DNA from: Notolepis coatsorum
Lineage: Eukaryota; Chordata; Actinopteri; Aulopiformes; Paralepididae
Direction of reading: 5' to 3'
Assembly (NCBI GenBank): GCA_963971535.1
Contig: OZ020592.1
Location: 123,679,274-123,743,273, forward strand
DNA length: 64,000 nt
Positions within the stretch are counted from its first letter, which is position 1, and every line of letters starts with the position of its first letter. Positions 22,355-34,770 of this stretch are shown piece by piece. Position numbers and translations under genes: made by a program. Below the pieces are notes generated by a model. The model was not told where the DNA came from, did not search any database, and saw nothing but the letters and a program-made list of their open reading frames with translations.

Positions 22355-22984
22355 AAGGCTACCTGCCCGAACCCACCTTGACCCAGCTCACTTTGAGATC
22401 ATGAGATGGCTTAAGGTGGAAGACAGAGTAAACCAGATAGGGATGTGCCTAGTTCACAGAATAGTGCACGGGGTAGTGCCAGTGTACTTTAACAACTACT
22501 TCAACCGAATCAGAGACACCCATGCATACCAAACTAGGCGCAGCTCAACTGACTTTGTGCCAGTCAGATTCAGGAGCTGTATGGGGAAGGAGTCATTTTC
22601 TGTATTCAGCAGCTATCTATTGGAACAGTCTGCCCAGTGACCTGAAAATCGTAGACAATGCCGTTAGATTCAAGTCCAGCCTGAAGACATGGCTCAAAAG
22701 GGACTATACTTGACCTAGACACTTAGCTTAAGGCACCCTTGCATGTTGTATGAGTCTGTTATGTATATAAATGTTAAATGGTATATGTGATGTGTTGTGA
22801 TGTCACGTTTTGTATGATGCATGTATTAAGCATCACACTCCCCCACCCCCCTACAAGGACCACAATGGAAATAAGCTCTGAGCTTTTTTGTGTTTCATCC
22901 TTGGCAGTATATCCTGACTGTGCTCTTCTGTCACATGTTTATTTTTTATATTGTCAAATAAAGTCATTCATTCATTCATTCATG
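22355..22984 (+). mobile_element. L2-like LINE 3' fragment
   Basis: Inserted between RNase H and integrase of the Ty3/gypsy element. It encodes the very C-terminus of an L2/CR1-type ORF2 (THLDPAHFEIM, RWLKVEDRVNQIGMCLVHRI, YWNSLPSDLKIVDNAVRFKS) across two frames, then a 3' UTR ending in aataaagtcattcattcatt. It is from a different subfamily than the copy at 16558-18671. The gypsy sequence continues directly afterwards. Confidence 0.82.
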
Positions 22985-22999
22985 TGGTGTTCGACACAG

Positions 23000-24246
23000 C
23001 TACTGTAATGCCACTCTCCTCTGCGGCATCTCCACTGGCCAACCGCGCCCTATGGTGCCTACGGCCTGGCGGCGCCGGGTTTTTAACATGATCCACGGCC
23101 TTTCCCACCCAGGTGTGAAGGCCTCGACTAAGCTGGTGGGGGTCAAGTTTGTGTGGCCTGGCCTCCGGAAGGATGTTAGGACCTGGGCTGGCTCATGTGT
23201 GGCGTGCCAGCGCGCCAAGGTGCACCGCCATACCAAAGCCCATTTGGCACCGTTTATAGTGCCGGAGAGGCAGTTCGATCGCGTGAATGTGGACCTGGTG
23301 GGCCCCCTGCCCCCCTCCCGCGGATATACTCACCTCCTCACCATGGTGGACAGGACCACCAGGTGGCCGGAGGCTGTTCCACTGTCCTCCACTATGGCAG
23401 CGGAGGTGGCCCGGGCTTTCATCGGCTGCTGGGTGGCCCGTTTTAGCACACCAGGGGACATCACAAGCGACAGGGGCCCCCAGTTCACTTCGGAGCTCTG
23501 GACTGCAGTTGCAGAGCACCTGGGGGTGAAGATCCACCGCACTACGGCGTACAACCCGCAGGGCAACAGGCTTTGCGAGCGGTTCCATAGGGACATGAAG
23601 GCCGCTCTTCGGGCTGCCCTTACGGATGGCAACTGGGTTGACCGCCTCCCGTGGGTTTTACTTGGTCTTCGTTCTGCCCCCAAAAAGGACCTCCAGGCCT
23701 CGTCCGCCGAGCTGGTGTACGGCCAGCCGCTGCGGGTCCCTGGGGAGTTTCTTTCCGGAGGCCACAGCTTCCTGGTCCGTCGCCTCCCATCGAACAGTGT
23801 CCCGGGGTGTTGCCGATGCCCTTATTCCCATTCCAACATCCCGCCACTGCCTTCCCCAGTCCTACATCCCCAGGGACCTGCCATTGGCCAAATATGTGTT
23901 CATCCGGCACAACAGCCATCGGACCCCGCTGCAGCCCCCTTATGACAGGCCTTTCCGTGTCCTGGAGGCAGGCACTAAAAACGTTGTTGTGGACATGGGG
24001 GGCAGGCCGGAGCGGGTCACTATAGACCGTCTTAAGCCTGCCCACTTGGACAAGGACGAACCAGTTCAGTTGGCCCTACCCCCGCGGCGGGGGTGCCCCC
24101 CGGTTTCGGCTCAGACCCCTGCCCCGTCCTCTGTTCCGGCCTTGGCCCCTTCTGTGGCCCGGCCGCTGGTCCCACTTCTCTCCCTTAATCCCCCTCTGGT
24201 TAAGCGCAGTCGGTTTGGCCGCTTGATCCGTCCCCCTCCACGTTGA
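23000..24246 (+). mobile_element. Ty3/gypsy integrase region
   Basis: Contains the zinc-binding part (HGLSHPGVKAST, CVACQRAKVHRH), the integrase core (FDRVNVDLVGPLPPSRGYTH, TSDRGPQFTSELW, NPQGNRLCERFHRD) and a basic, proline-rich C-terminus. It belongs to the broken element described above. Confidence 0.9.
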
Positions 24247-24343
24247 CTATTTCATGCGGTAATCTGTTCACTGATGGACTGATCACTGGCTATTAATTAG
24301 TTGCAGTTTTTGTTTTGGTGAATTCTGGGGGGGCCTGTGTGGT

Positions 24344-24473
24344 CAGGGCCGCCTCAGGGGATGTGCGAGCAGTGCGGTCGCACAGGGCCTCGCGGGAAGG
24401 GGGGCCTCGCAAAAAAAAAAAATTTTAAGTTTAAATCTCGCGCAGGGCCTCGCATTTCTCCCAGGCGGCCCTG
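24344..24473. mobile_element. 130-bp hAT MITE
   Basis: Terminal repeats cagggccgcctcag and, reversed, cagggccgcctgggag. The perfect 8-bp duplication tgtgtggt lies at 24336-24343 and 24474-24481. Both ends match the 2.5-kb element at 8389-10931, including gtgcgagcagtgcggt and tttaaatctcg, so this is an internally deleted relative. It inserted at the border of the gypsy 3' LTR; its duplication includes the first LTR bases. Confidence 0.9.
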
Positions 24474-24475
24474 TG

Positions 24476-24672
24476 TGTGGTGACCTATATTAAGAGACAT
24501 TCACCAAGGTGAATTGTGCCTTTAAGAGTGTGGGTTGTACTGGTTAGGGAAATGGTTAAATGACACTTCCGGTTCCGGGTGACGGTGGTTGTTATTGTAA
24601 ATGCTATGTGCAGGATAAGTAAAGTACTCAACTCAACCTACGTCTCTGGCTCACTACTTTCTTATCGCCACA
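24476..24672 (+). repeat. Ty3/gypsy 3' LTR
   Basis: 197 bp matching 19465-19664 at about 97%, followed by the target duplication agcc. Confidence 0.9.
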
Positions 24673-24676
24673 AGCC

Positions 24677-25577
24677 TATCAAACTTCAGGTACATAAGAA
24701 ACTTCCTTTCAACCGAGGCAGCAAAGCTATATTTTCATTCAATGGTTCTTTCCCACATCACATACTGTTTGATAACCTGGTCCAATTCACATTCCACCAT
24801 TCTGAAACCACTTCAATCACTTTACAAACAAGCAATACAAATTCTAGACAAGAAACCATTCAGGTACCATCATTGTCACATTCTAAAAAAATATAATCTA
24901 CTCAGTTGGGAAAACCTGACCCTATATTATTTAAAACGTCTGTCTAGTTTTTAAAATAAAGTGTGGATTGGCTCCTCCTCCTTTGTCCGGTTTCATCAAC
25001 CTCAAGTCTGCCTCAACCAGGAACACTAGAGGTGCGGCAAGGGGGGACTGTACAATCCCTTTAAAAAAAAGTTTATTTGGCCAGGCCGTCTTCTCATACA
25101 GAGCATCCCACCAATGGAACTCAATTCTTCAAACAATTAGAGTGTCCACATCATACCATTCATTCAAGTGCAGGGTTAGGGAATGGCTCATTGAAAACCA
25201 GAACTGTCAACACTGAGGTGTCTGTGTGTATATGTGTGTGTGTGGATATGGTGCGTCTGTCTATGTCTGGGTCTCTTAATATGTCATGATGTGCTCTGTC
25301 CTTGTGTCCATGACTGTATTGTGACCTGTATCCCTACTATGTCTATGTGCTTTTGTTGTGTTTTTATTCTAATGTTATTTATCTTGATTTTATTCTGTTT
25401 TTATTGCTAACCCTTTTTTTACACAGGATTTTAGCCTGTACCTTCTGGCAGGGGGACTGCCAATGGAAATTAGCCTTTTGGCTCAAATTGGGTGCATTTA
25501 CATTTGTAAAATGTTTTATTAATGTACACTGTCCCCCTTGAACAAATAAAGTAAACCTAAACCTAACCTAAACCTAA
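24677..25577 (+). mobile_element. LINE reverse transcriptase fragment, piece 2
   Basis: Continues the LINE of 19104-19464 after the gypsy insertion. Translated pieces include HSTILKPLQSLYKQAIQILD and KKYNLLSWENL, then the C-terminal YRASHQWNSILQTIR. A 3' UTR follows and ends aataaagtaaacctaaacct with short repeats. Several frames are used, so it is decayed. Confidence 0.78.
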
Positions 25578-25786
25578 TTGCATGCTTTAGCAGAGGACAA
25601 GGAGCCTTCAGTCGACTCCTCCAGACATTAAGCACGCCCCTCACAACCCAAATGGAATGATAAAAAAAATATATTTATACTTATTTTCTTTTGCATTCAG
25701 GGGGGTAGTCGACTATTAGTCGACTATCGGGCCAATTTCGGCCAATCAAAGTCGACTATCCAAATCCTTAGTCGGGGACAGCCCTA

Positions 25787-26333
25787 ATACTAGTATTTCA
25801 CTGCTGCTACATTGAGCAGTATACTAGTATTTGACTGCTGCTACATTGAGCAGTATACTAGTATTTGACTGCATTACATTGAGCAGTATACTAGTATTTG
25901 ACTGCTGCTACATTGAGCAGTATACTAGTATTTGACTGCTGCTACATTGAGCAGTATACTAGTATTTGACTGCTGCTACATTGAGCAGTATACTAGTATT
26001 TGACTGCTGCTACATTGAGCAGTATACTAGTATTTGACTGCTGCTACATTGAGCAGTATACTAGTATTTGACTGCTGCTACATTGAGCAGTATACTAGTA
26101 TTTGACTGCTGCTACATTGAGCAGTATACTAGTATTTGACTGCTGCTACATTGAGCAGTATACTAGTATTTGACTGCTGCTACATTGAGCAGTATACTAG
26201 TATTTGACTGCTGCTACATTGAGCAGTATACTAGTATTTGACTGCTGCTACATTGAGCAGTATACTAGTATTTGACTGCTGCTACATTGAGCAGTATACT
26301 AGTATTTGACTGCTGCTACAGTACATTGAGCAG
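25787..26333. repeat. 34-bp minisatellite
   Basis: About 16 units of tatactagtatttgactgct plus gctacattgagcag. Units are nearly identical; one (25861-25890) is shortened and the last (26308-26330) carries a small insertion. Confidence 0.95.
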
Positions 26334-26509
26334 CACTGTGGTCTCGATTGCTTTCTCTCAACCCCTCCCCCAAAATTCCAGCAGTTAACCGCAGGTGTCT
26401 AACGTTAGTAATTGGAACTATAGGGATATAAGGGCTGAATTAGCGGCATCTCCTCAGCATCGAACGAAGGCAAGGGAGTTTTCCTGCGGGAGTCTCAGAG
26501 GAAGGAGGA
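26334..26509 (+). other. Flank of the large satellite, possible promoter-like end
   Basis: Single-copy-looking DNA with a TATA-like gggatataagggc near 26423, leading into the satellite. I see no gene. Confidence 0.35.
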
Positions 26510-29500
26510 CCTGAAAGATCAGCCTACAGACAGCCAAATAGAACCTACACCTGAGAGATCACCCTACAGACAGCCAAGCAGAACCTTATTAACCTGAGAG
26601 ATCACTCTACAGACAGCCAAGTAGAACCTTAACCTGAGAGATTACCCGACAGACGTCCAAGTAGAACCTTATTAACCTGAGAGATCACCTACAGACGTCC
26701 AAGTAGAACCTTATTAACCTGAGAGATCCCCCTACAGACGTCCAAGTAGAACCTTATTAACCTGAGAGATCACCTACAGACGTCCAAGTAGAACCTTAAC
26801 CTGAGAGATCACCTACAGACAGCCAAGTAGAACCTGAACCTGAGAGATCACCTAGAGACGTCCAAGTAGAACCTTAACCTGAGAGATCACCTAGAGACGT
26901 CCAAGTAGAACCTTATTAACCTGAGAGATCACCTACAGACGTCCAAGTAGAACCTTATTAACCTGAGAGATCACCTAGAGACGTCCAAGTAGAACCTTAT
27001 TAACCTGAGAGATCACCTAGAGACGTCCAAGTAGAACCTTATTAACCTGAGAGATCACCTAGAGACGTCCAAGTAGAACCTTATTAACCTGAGAGATCAC
27101 CTACAGACGTCCAAGTAGAACCTTATTAACCTGAGAGATCACCTACAGACGTCCAAGTAGAACCTTATTAACCTGAGAGATCACCCTACAGACGTCCAAG
27201 TAGAACCTTATTAACCTGAGAGATCACCTACAGACGTCCAAGTAGAACCTTATTAACCTGAGAGATCACCTACAGACGTCCAAGTAGAACCTTATTAACC
27301 TGAGAGATCACCTACAGACGTCCAAGTAGAACCTTATTAACCTGAGAGATCACCTACAGACAGCCAAGTAGAACCTACACCTGATAGATCACTCTACAGT
27401 CGTCCAAGTAGAACCTTATTAACCTGAGAGATCACCTACAGACAGCCAAGTAGAACCTACACCTGAGAGATCACCCGACAGACAGCCAAGTAGAACCTTA
27501 ACCTGAGAGATCACCCGACAGACAGCCAAGTAGAACCTACACCTGAGAGATCACCCTACAGACAGCCAAGTAGAACCTTATTAACCTGAGAGATCACCCT
27601 ACAGACAGCCAAGTAGAACCTTATTAACCTGAGAGATCACCTACAGACGTCCAAGTAGAACCTGAACCTGAGAGATCACCTACAGACGTCCAAGTAGAAC
27701 CTTATTAACCTGAGAGATCACCTACAGACGTCCAAGTAGAACCTTATTAACCTGAGAGATCACCTACAGACAGCCAAGTAGAACCTTAACCTGAGAGATC
27801 ACCTACAGACGTCCAAGTAGAACCTTAACCTGAGAGATCACCTACAGACAGCCAAGTAGAACCTTAACCTGAGAGATCACTCTACAGTCGTCCAAGTAGA
27901 ACCTTAACCTGAGAGATCACCTACAGACGTCCAAGTAGAACCTTAACCTGAGAGATCACCTACAGACAGCCAAGTAGAACCTTAACCTGAGAGATCACCT
28001 ACAGACAGCCAAGTAGAACCTACACCTGAGAGATCAGCCTACAGACGTCCAAGTAGAACCTTAACCTGAGAGATCACCTACAGACAGCCAAGTAGAACCT
28101 TAACCTGAGAGATCACCTACAGACGTCCAAGTAGAACCTTAACCTGAGAGATCACCTACAGACAGCCAAGTAGAACCTTATTAACCTGAGAGATCACTCT
28201 ACAGACGTCCAAGTAGAACCTTATTAACCTGAGAGATCACCTACAGACGTCCAAGTAGAACCTTATTAACCTGAGAGATCACCTACAGACGTCCAAGTAG
28301 AACCTTATTAACCTGAGAGATCACTCTACAGACGTCCAAGTAGAACCTTATTAACCTGAGAGATCACCTACAGACGTCCAAGTAGAACCTTATTAACCTG
28401 AGAGATCACCTACAGACGTCCAAGTAGAACCTTATTAACCTGAGAGATCACTCTACAGACGTCCAAGTAGAACCTTATTAACCTGAGAGATCACCTACAG
28501 ACGTCCAAGTAGAACCTTATTAACCTGAGAGATCACCTACAGACGTCCAAGTAGAACCTACACCTGATAGATCACTCTACAGTCGTCCAAGCAGAACCTT
28601 ATTAACCTGAGAGATCACCTACAGACGTCCAAGTAGAACCTTATTAACCTGAGAGATCACCTACAGACGTCCAAGTAGAACCTTAACCTGAGAGATCACC
28701 TACAGACGTCCAAGTAGAACCTTATTAACCTGAGAGATCACCTACAGACAGCCAAGTAGAACCTTATTAACCTGAGAGATCACCTACAGACAGCCAAGTA
28801 GAACCTTAACCTGAGAGATCACCTAGAGACGTCCAAGTAGAACCTTATTAACCTGAGAGATCACCTACAGACGTCCAAGTAGAACCTTATTAACCTGAGA
28901 GATCACCTACAGACGTCCAAGTAGAACCTTATTAACCTGAGAGATCACCTACAGACGTCCAAGTAGAACCTTATTAACCTGAGAGATCCCCTACAGACGT
29001 CCAAGTAGAACCTTATTAACCTGAGAGATCACCTACAGACGTCCAAGTAGAACCTTATTAACCTGAGAGATCACCTACAGACGTCCAAGTAGAACCTTAT
29101 TAACCTGAGAGATCACCTACAGACGTCCAAGTAGAACCTTATTAACCTGAGAGATCACCTACAGACAGCCAAGTAGAACCTTATTAACCTGAGAGATCAC
29201 CTACAGACGTCCAAGTAGAACCTTATTAACCTGAGAGATCACTCTACAGACGTCCAAGTAGAACCTTATTAACGAGAGATCACCTACAGACAGCCAAGTA
29301 GAACCTTAACCTGAGAGATCACCTACAGACGTCCAAGTAGAACCTTAACCTGAGAGATCACCTACAGACGTCCAAGTAGAACCTTATTAACCTGAGAGAT
29401 CACCTACAGACGTCCAAGTAGAACCTTATTAACCTGAGAGATCACCTAGAGACGTCCAAGTAGAACCTTATTAACCTGAGAGATCACCTACAGACGTCCA

Positions 29501-31545
29501 AGTAGAACCTTATTAACCTGAGAGATCACCTACAGACGTCCAAGTAGAACCTTATTAACCTGAGAGATCACCTAGAGACGTCCAAGTAGAACCTGAACCT
29601 GAGAGATCACCTACAGACAGCCAAGTAGAACCTTATTAACCTGAGAGATCACCTACAGACGTCCAAGTAGAACCTGAACCTGAGAGATCACCTAGAGACG
29701 TCCAAGTAGAACCTTATTAACCTGAGAGATCACCTAGAGACGTCCAAGTAGAACCTTAACCTGAGAGATCACCTAGAGACGTCCAAGTAGAACCTTATTA
29801 ACCTGAGAGATCACCTACAGACGTCCAAGTAGAACCTTATTAACCTGAGAGATCACTCTACAGACGTCCAAGTAGAACCTTATTAACCTGAGAGATCCCC
29901 CTACAGACGTCCAAGTAGAACCTTATTAACCTGAGAGATCACCTACAGACAGCCAAGTAGAACCTTATTAACCTGAGAGATCACCTACAGACGTCCAAGT
30001 AGAACCTTATTAACCTGAGAGATCACCTACAGACGTCCAAGTAGAACCTTATTAACCTGAGAGATCACCTACAGACAGCCAAGTAGAACCTTATTAACCT
30101 GAGAGATCACCTACAGACGTCCAAGTAGAACCTTATTAACCTGAGAGATCACCTACAGACGTCCAAGTAGAACCTTATTAACCTGAGAGATCACCTACAG
30201 ACGTCCAAGTAGAACCTTATTAACCTGAGAGATCACCTACAGACGTCCAAGTAGAACCTTATTAACCTGAGAGATCACCTACAGACGTCCAAGTAGAACC
30301 TTATTAACCTGAGAGATCACCTACAGACAGCCAAGTAGAACCTTATTAACCTGAGAGATCACCTACAGACGTCCAAGTAGAACCTTATTAACCTGAGAGA
30401 TCACCTACAGACGTCCAAGTAGAACCTTATTAACCTGAGAGATCACCTACAGACGTCCAAGTAGAACCTTATTAACCTGAGAGATCACCTACAGACGTCC
30501 AAGTAGAACCTTATTAACCTGAGAGATCACCTACAGACAGCCAAGTAGAACCTTATTAACCTGAGAGATCACCTACAGACAGCCAAGTAGAACCTTAACC
30601 TGAGAGATCACTCTACAGACAGCCAAGTAGAACCTTAACCTGAGAGATCACCTACAGACAGCCAAGTAGAACCTACACCTGAGAGATCACCTACAGACAG
30701 CCAAGTAGAACCTTATTAACCTGAGAGATCACCTACAGACAGCCAAGTAGAACCTTATTAACCTGAGAGATCACCTACAGACGTCCAAGTAGAACCTTAT
30801 TAACCTGAGAGATCACCCGACAGACAGCCAAGTAGAACCTTAACCTGAGAGATCACCCGACAGACGTCCAAGTAGAACCTTAACCTGAGAGATCACCTAC
30901 AGACAGCCAAGTAGAACCTTATTAACCTGAGAGATCACCTACAGACAGCCAAGTAGAACCTTAACCTGAGAGATCACCTACAGACAGCCAAGTAGAACCT
31001 GAACCTGAGAGATCACCTACAGACAGCCAAGTAGAACCTTAACCTGAGAGATCACCTACAGACAGCCAAGTAGAACCTTAACCTGAGAGATCACCCTACA
31101 GACAGCCAAGTAGAACCTTAACCTGAGAGATCACCCTACAGACAGCCAAGTAGAACCTTATTAACCTGAGAGATCCCCCTACAGACGTCCAAGTAGAACC
31201 TTCACCTGAGAGATCACCTACAGACGTCCAAGTAGAACCTTCACCTGAGAGATCACCTACAGACGTCCAAGTAGAAACTTATTAACCTGAGAGATCACCT
31301 ACAGACGTCCAAGTAGAACCTTCACCTGAGAGATCAGCCTACAGACGTCCAAGTAGAACCTTATTAACCTGAGAGATCACCTACAGACGTCCAAGTAGAA
31401 CCTTAACCTGAGAGATCACTCTACAGACGTCCAAGTAGAACCTTAACCTGAGAGATCACTCTACAGTCGTCCAAGTAGAACCTTCACCTGAGAGATCACC
31501 TACAGACAGCCAAGTAGAACCTACACCTGAGAGATCACCTATAGA
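26510..31545. repeat. About 5 kb satellite of 38-42-bp units
   Basis: Roughly 120 head-to-tail units of the form ctgagagatcacctacagac + gtccaagtagaaccttatta + ac. Variants are cagacgtcc versus cagacagcc, ccttattaac versus ccttaac/cctgaac/cctacac, and cctacag versus cctagag or ctctacag. Longer blocks of one variant occur (for example the TTATTAAC type at about 28900-30500), pointing to block duplication. There is no frame of note and no spacer structure. Confidence 0.96.
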
Positions 31546-31599
31546 TAAATAAAATATTTTAAATAAAACGTTACTTATTCAATTGCTTACTCTAACTCA

Positions 31600-31628
31600 A
31601 TGATGATGATGATGATGATGATGATGAC

Positions 31629-31699
<71 letters not shown>

Positions 31700-31700
31700 C
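31600..31700. repeat. (ATG)n microsatellite
   Basis: About 33 trinucleotide repeats of atg/gat with one or two interruptions. It follows an A/T-rich stretch with aataaa motifs (31548-31570). Confidence 0.97.
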
Positions 31701-32250
31701 GTTTGGGCTTTTGCTCTCACCTGGGAGCAAGAGTCGTGTCGTTACCCTGGAGTATTTCACCCTTTCCTCCATCCTAATTGTCTTGATTGCTCTGATTAAC
31801 GCCTGCTGTGTATTGTTTGTGCCCCTTCATAATGTTCTCTGTATGCTCTTCCTTGTCAGTTGTTCACTGAACCAGACGTGAGTACTTTACCTGAAGCATT
31901 GGTTATCGCTCCCACTTGGAGGGTAATTATGACACCGCGGTCTGTGTCGTGCTTGTTATTATTGTATTCGTTATTATTATCCTAGTGTATTTCTTATGTA
32001 GAGAATTGTGGAGACTGAGTTGTCTCGCCCTTCGTTCCTACCTCATTTAGTGTTTGTTATCTCGTTTTGGAGGCTACTGTCTCCCCTTTTCTTTCCCATT
32101 TTCAAAGTGTTTGTTTTCGTGTTTTGCTCCGTGTTTTACAATAAAAATACTGTTATTGTGAAAGAGCAACCATTGCATTCTGACTCCTTTGTTCTACTCT
32201 GCGCATGGGTCCAACACACCTACCCCATCGTAACAGTTTCATCCTCTTAG
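31701..32250 (+). mobile_element. LTR-like remnant
   Basis: About 540 bp resembling a fish retroelement LTR end: an aataaaa-containing region near 32140, then tgggtccaacacacc and a terminal cgtaaca. I could not find a matching left end or a target duplication, so the assignment is tentative. Confidence 0.35.
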
Positions 32251-33683
32251 TCTGAACACCTCACCTTCCCTACAACACGACCCCTCTTAGTCTGAACACC
32301 TCACCTCCCCTACAACATGACCCCTCTTAGTCTGAACACCTCACCTTCCCTACAACACGACCCCTCTTAGTCTGAACACCTCACCTTCTACAACACGACC
32401 CCTCTTAGTCTGAACACCTCACCTTCTACAACACGACCCCTCTTAGTCTGAACACCTCACCTTCCCTACAACACGACCCCTCTTAGTCTGAACACCTCAC
32501 CTTCTACAACACGACCCCTCTTAGTCTGAACACCTCACCTTCCCTACAACACGACCCCTCTTAGTCTGAACACCTCACCTTCTCTACAACACGACCCCTC
32601 TTAGTCTGAACACCTCACCTTCCCTACAACACGACCCCTCTTAGTCTGAACACCTCACCTTCTACAACACGACCCCTCTTAGTCTGAACACCTCACCTCC
32701 CCTACAACATGACCCCTCTTAGTCTGAACACCTCACCTTCCCTACAACACGACCCCTCTTAGTCTGAACACCTCACCTTCCCTACAACACGACCCCTCTT
32801 AGTCTGAACACCTCACCTTCTACAACATGACCCCTCTTAGTCTGAACACCTCACCTTCCCTACAACACGACCCCTCTTAGTCTGAACACCTCACCTTCTA
32901 CAACACGACCCCTCTTAGTCTGAACACCTCACCTTCTACAACACGACCCCTCTTAGTCTGAACACCTCACCTTCTACAACACGACCCCTCTTAGTCTGAA
33001 CACCTCACCTTCTACAACACGACCCCTCTTAGTCTGAACACCTCACCTTCTCTACAACACGACCCCTCTTAGTCTGAACACCTCACCTTCTACAACACGA
33101 CCCCTCTTAGTCTGAACACCTCACCTTCTACAACACGACCCCTCTTAGTCTGAACACCTCACCTTCTACAACACGACCCCTCTTAGTCTGAACACCTCAC
33201 CTTCTACAACACGACCCCTCTTAGTCTGAACACCTCACCTTCTACAACACGACCCCTCTTAGTCTGAACACCTCACCTTCTCTACAACACGACCCCTCTT
33301 AGTCTGAACACCTCACCTTCTACAACACGACCCCTCTTAGTCTGAACACCTCACCTTCTACAACATGACCCCTCTTAGTCTGAACACCTCACCTTCTCTA
33401 CAACATGACCCCTCTTAGTCTGAACACCTCACCTTCTCTACAACATGACCCCTCTTAGTCTGAACACCTCACCTTCTCTACAACACGACCCCTCTTAGTC
33501 TGAACACCTCACCTTCCCTACAACACGACCCCTCTTAGTCTGAACACCTCACCTTCTCTACAACACGACCCCTCTTAGTCTGAACACCTCACCTTCCCTA
33601 CAACACGACCCCTCTTAGTCTGAACACCTCACCTTCCCTACAACACGACCCCTCTTAGTCTGAACACCTCACCTCCCGCCCGC
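32251..33683. repeat. 40-bp satellite
   Basis: About 36 units of cctcttagtctgaacacctc + accttccctacaacacgacc. A 37-bp variant with accttctacaac alternates with 40-bp units in blocks. Confidence 0.96.
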
Positions 33684-33685
33684 CT

Positions 33686-33767
<82 letters not shown>

Positions 33768-33792
33768 TAGATAGATAGATAGATAGATAGAT
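33684..33792. repeat. (ACAG)n and (ATAG)n microsatellite
   Basis: A tetranucleotide run of acag (to about 33766) turning into atag (33767-33792), adjoining the 40-bp satellite. Confidence 0.97.
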
Positions 33793-33924
33793 CTCACATA
33801 GCTCACACAATATACAGACATTGACAGTTTCTCTTTCGTTCAGTTATGTCTGCATCATGAATTAAGCACATGATAAAAATTCAAGTAAATCATATCTACC
33901 AATAAAACGTGATGAGATAAAAGC

Positions 33925-34190
33925 AGGTGTATAAAAGAGGTGTATAAAAACAGATTTATAAAACAGGTATAAAAACAGGTGTATAAAAACAGATGTATAA
34001 AAACAGGTGTATAAAAACTGATTTATAAAACAGGTATAAAAACAGGTGTATAAAAACAGATGTATAAAAACAGGTGTATAAAAACTGATTTATAAAACAG
34101 GTATAAAAACAGGTGTATAAAAATAGATGTATGAAAACAGATTTATAAAACAGGTATAAACAGGTGTATAAAAACAGATGTATAAAAACA
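33925..34190. repeat. A-rich minisatellite
   Basis: Imperfect units based on gtataaaaacagatttataaa and caggtgtataaaaac, about four larger units of 60-70 bp. Confidence 0.85.
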
Positions 34191-34199
34191 GCACTCAAG

Positions 34200-34440
34200 T
34201 TCAGCACTGCTAGATGAACAACACCACTGGACCCTTAGCTGCCAGAGTTGTTTCCCCTCCTGCTGACTTGTTGTACACAATTTGGTAAGTCGCTTTGGAC
34301 AGATATGTCAGGTACAGGGATGAGGAAGGGATTTGACATTTGCGGGTGTTTTAATTGTTCAAATCAAATCAAATCAGCTAAATGACTAAATGTAAAGGTT
34401 TATCACAAATTCACTGCGCACTGTGAAACCTCTGCACCCC
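34200..34440. repeat. Fragment of common fish interspersed repeat
   Basis: Contains the motif aagtcgctttggacag and, further on, cagctaaatgactaaatgta. These resemble the widespread fish motif also seen at 41404-41505 and 49380-49490. Decayed, no coding. Confidence 0.55.
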
Positions 34441-34455
34441 AGGAAGAGTCCATGC

Positions 34456-34560
34456 ACTCGATTAGATTAGATTCAATTAGATAAAAATGTATTGTCATTA
34501 TACAGCACGAGTACAACGACAAGAAGACTTGCACCCAGTGCTGCTGTAATTATCCCCAGA
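34456..34560 (-). mobile_element. LINE 3' tail fragment
   Basis: Reverse-strand tail with TCTAA repeats and an A-rich AATAAA-like region, similar to 1507-1641. Only the extreme 3' end is present. Confidence 0.5.
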
Positions 34561-34770
34561 TTACAGCGTGACGTTATGGCCCATGGTGCCTGATTATTAT
34601 TCATTATTCTGGATGTGGTCGGCCCTGCCTGGCTGTAGCCTCATTTCACCTCTTAGCGTAGACAGGCAGAACGATCAGATCCACGCCTCGCCCCTCCAGT
34701 CACAAGACCTAGTGTATAAATAGATGACTGTTCCCGTTCCTCGAGGTCAAGGGTTAGGGTTACTCAAGGG

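Larger units (their letters stand above)
19465..24672 (+). mobile_element. Ty3/gypsy LTR retrotransposon
   Basis: A fossil element with short LTRs (19465-19664, 200 bp; 24476-24672, 197 bp; tgtggtgacc...atcgccaca) and a 4-bp target duplication, agcc (19461-19464, 24673-24676). Parts in order: gag (about 19713-20350), retropepsin-like region (about 20480-20790), reverse transcriptase (about 20950-21650), RNase H (about 21830-22250), integrase (about 23030-23760) and a proline-rich C-terminus to about 24246. It is broken by a LINE fragment inside pol, a small hAT element at the 3' LTR junction, and roughly two to three other interruptions. LTR divergence of about 3% suggests moderate youth, older than BEL-1. 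The gag type recalls the CsRn1/Barthez group, but this is uncertain. Confidence 0.92.
18800..25786. mobile_element. hAT-like element with nested insertions
   Basis: Ends are tagggctgacccctattag at the left and, at the right, ccttagtcggggacagccct; the termini are complementary over tagggctg and related. Subterminal regions on both sides carry repeated agtcgact-type motifs. The element's own sequence is only about 300 bp on the left (18800-19103) and 210 bp on the right (25578-25786); the remainder is a LINE containing a Ty3/gypsy element. Flanks (acactagg versus atactagt) are similar but not identical, and are hard to judge because the target is a tandem repeat. A related right end is at 59272-59340. 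No transposase is seen. Confidence 0.65.

Noticed and set aside
1642-24672. Endogenous retrovirus with envelope
   Set aside because: No envelope-like region with signal peptide and membrane anchor was seen after integrase in either LTR element.
26510-31545. CRISPR-like regular array
   Set aside because: Units are directly adjacent with no unique spacers, and the genome is vertebrate.
31600-31881. Methionine-rich protein
   Set aside because: A trinucleotide (ATG)n run with fortuitous downstream frame.
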